DNA of 14,974 nucleotides from Bacteroidales bacterium (lineage in GTDB: Bacteria > Bacteroidota > Bacteroidia > Bacteroidales > UBA7960). The notes beneath the pieces were generated by a model that worked only from the letters and a program-made list of their open reading frames with translations, had not been told where the DNA came from and made no database searches. Below are positions 13,698-14,974 of this stretch, piece by piece (the stretch's first letter is position 1; each line of letters starts with the position of its first letter). The translations under genes and the position numbers were made by a program. The stretch covers positions 1 to 14,974 of the forward strand of contig SKSI01000198.1 of the NCBI GenBank assembly GCA_007123065.1, written 5' to 3'.

Positions 13698-14942
13698 TTA
13701 GTCAAGTCTGTTAACAACCAGACCGCTACGCAGTTTTGGTTCAAACCAGGTGGTTTTTGGCGGCATAATATTACCGGTATCGGCAATATCCATAAGCTGT
13801 TTCATTGTGACAGGATACAGTGCAAACGCCACCTGCATTTCACCACTGTCCACGCGACGCTTCAGCTCTTCCAATCCACGAATACCACCAACAAAGTCGA
13901 TCCTCTTATCGGTTCTCAGGTTTTTGATACCCAGAATTGGCTCCAAAACTGATTTTGACAGGATGGTCACATCCAGAACACCAATCGGATCACTGTCGTC
14001 ATAAGTATGATCTTTGGCTTCCAACGCATACCACTCACCGTCCAGGTACATACTCATCACGTGCAGGGCGTCGGGTTTGTATAGGTTATTGCCCTTCAGG
14101 GTCACTTTGAAATCGCTGTTAAGCTTTGCCAGAAAATCCACTTTGGAAAGTCCGTTCAAGTCTTTTACAACCCTATTGTAATCGATGATCGTCAGCTGAT
14201 CATCCGGAAAAAGCACCGCCATAAAAAAGTTATAGGGTTCATCTCCGGTATGATTCGGGTTGTGCTTTTTCTTCTCGTTACCCACGAGTGCTGCTGCCGC
14301 AGTCCGGTGATGGCCGTCAGCCACATAGAAATACTTCACACCGTTAAACAGCTGTTCGAGTTCCTTTATCAGATCCTCATTGTCAATCACCCAAAAGTGA
14401 TGCCCAAATCCATCATCAGCAACAAAATCGTATTCAGGAGAATTCTGCACTACCTCTTTAACGATTGCGTCTATTGCATCAACCTGCGGATAGGTAAAAA
14501 ACACCGGTTCGGCATTGGCATTTGTAATACGCACGTGCTTCATGCGGTCTTCCTCTTTATCCGGCCGGGTTAGCTCATGTTTTTTGATGATGTCATTCAG
14601 ATAATCTTCAACTCCGGCACAACCCACAATGCCATATTGTGTTTTGTTATTCCAGGTTTGTGCATAAACATAATAAGAAGGTTTTTCATCTCTGACAAAA
14701 TACCCTTTACTGATGAACTTTTCGAGGTTTTCTTTCGCCTTATTGTATACTTCTTCAGAATACAGATCCACGCCTTCCGGCAATTCCACTTCCGGTTTTA
14801 CCACGCGCAGAAAGCAGTAAGGATTGTCGCCTGCTTCGATACGTGCCTCCTTGGAGTTCAGCACATCGTAAGGCCTTGAGGCCAGATCTTTTACAATTTC
14901 AGCCGGGGGCCGGTAGCCCCTGAAAGGTTTTAACGTTGCCAT
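13698..14942 (-). CDS. DUF1015 family protein of unknown function
   Basis: A 414-residue soluble protein matching the DUF1015 family, whose biochemical role I do not know to be established. Conserved-looking blocks in order: PYDVL at 24-28, KHELTRPDKEEDR at 121-133, FYVADGHHRTAAA at 205-217, and the C-terminal PPKTTWFEPKLRSGLVV at 394-410. No signal peptide or membrane segment is seen. The ATG at 14940-14942 is used because MATLKPFRGYRPP is a typical start for the family; a 14-bp tandem repeat lies directly upstream. From memory, relatives in Bacteroidota often sit near serine biosynthesis genes, but none is visible here because the window ends. The GHHR motif recalls the ParB/sulfiredoxin-like fold, which includes serine kinases of the SerK/SbnI type; this is a hypothesis only. 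Confidence 0.85.
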   Translation of the reverse strand: MATLKPFRGYRPPAEIVKDLASRPYDVLNSKEARIEAGDNPYCFLRVVKPEVELPEGVDLYSEEVYNKAKENLEKFISKGYFVRDEKPSYYVYAQTWNNKTQYGIVGCAGVEDYLNDIIKKHELTRPDKEEDRMKHVRITNANAEPVFFTYPQVDAIDAIVKEVVQNSPEYDFVADDGFGHHFWVIDNEDLIKELEQLFNGVKYFYVADGHHRTAAAALVGNEKKKHNPNHTGDEPYNFFMAVLFPDDQLTIIDYNRVVKDLNGLSKVDFLAKLNSDFKVTLKGNNLYKPDALHVMSMYLDGEWYALEAKDHTYDDSDPIGVLDVTILSKSVLEPILGIKNLRTDKRIDFVGGIRGLEELKRRVDSGEMQVAFALYPVTMKQLMDIADTGNIMPPKTTWFEPKLRSGLVVNRLD

Positions 14943-14943
14943 A

Positions 14944-14974
14944 TTATGGTTTAGAGTTTATGGTTTAGAGTTTA
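14944..14974. repeat. 14-bp tandem repeat at window edge
   Basis: ttatggtttagagt occurs at 14944-14957 and 14958-14971, followed by the first bases of a third copy cut by the window end. It starts one base upstream of the DUF1015 start codon, so it occupies the leader of that gene. The 14-bp period matches two of the repeat families in the ligA-lolD gap, although the sequence differs. Confidence 0.85.

Overview
The window looks like a core-genome segment from a member of the Bacteroidota. The evidence is: promoter elements of the TAnnTTTG type upstream of rpmE and rpsA, start sites without visible Shine-Dalgarno sequences, a type B L31 protein, a GlmU-like left-handed beta-helix protein of the Bacteroidota type, a flavin/iron-sulfur fusion oxidoreductase common in this phylum, and short intergenic tandem repeats. 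I cannot place it below phylum from the sequence. I see no rRNA, tRNA, CRISPR array, insertion sequence or phage gene.

Layout, left to right. (1) 1-953 (+): C-terminal part of NAD-dependent DNA ligase, cut by the window edge. (2) 954-1144: convergent gap made almost entirely of short degenerate tandem repeats. (3) 1145-1798 (-): LolD-type ABC ATPase. (4) 1799-1980: divergent control region with a candidate promoter and a 12-bp inverted repeat. (5) 1981-6212 (+): probable operon of a membrane-anchored endonuclease/exonuclease/phosphatase-fold protein, an overlooked 55-residue small ORF, and a 982-residue FAD-linked oxidase/Fe-S fusion, closed by a hairpin terminator shared with the convergent rpsA. 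(6) 6290-13506 (-): rpsA, lon, a GlmU-like gene and rpmE, all leftward, with a terminator after rpmE and separate promoters before rpmE and rpsA. (7) 13698-14942 (-): a DUF1015 family gene, with a 14-bp tandem repeat just upstream that runs into the window edge.

The genes serve replication and repair (ligA), translation (rpsA, rpmE), protein quality control (lon), envelope biogenesis (lolD, GlmU-like) and oxidation of a 2-hydroxy acid such as lactate or glycolate (the flavoprotein). They do not form one pathway. The most unusual item is ribosomal protein S1: six ordinary S1 domains flanked by about 200 low-complexity residues on each side, each arm holding near-perfect tandem repeats at DNA level (36 bp and 24 bp units). 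I did not find a convincing new multi-gene system. The best leads are the S1 arms, the small ORF, the intergenic repeat mosaic and the unexplained DUF1015 protein.
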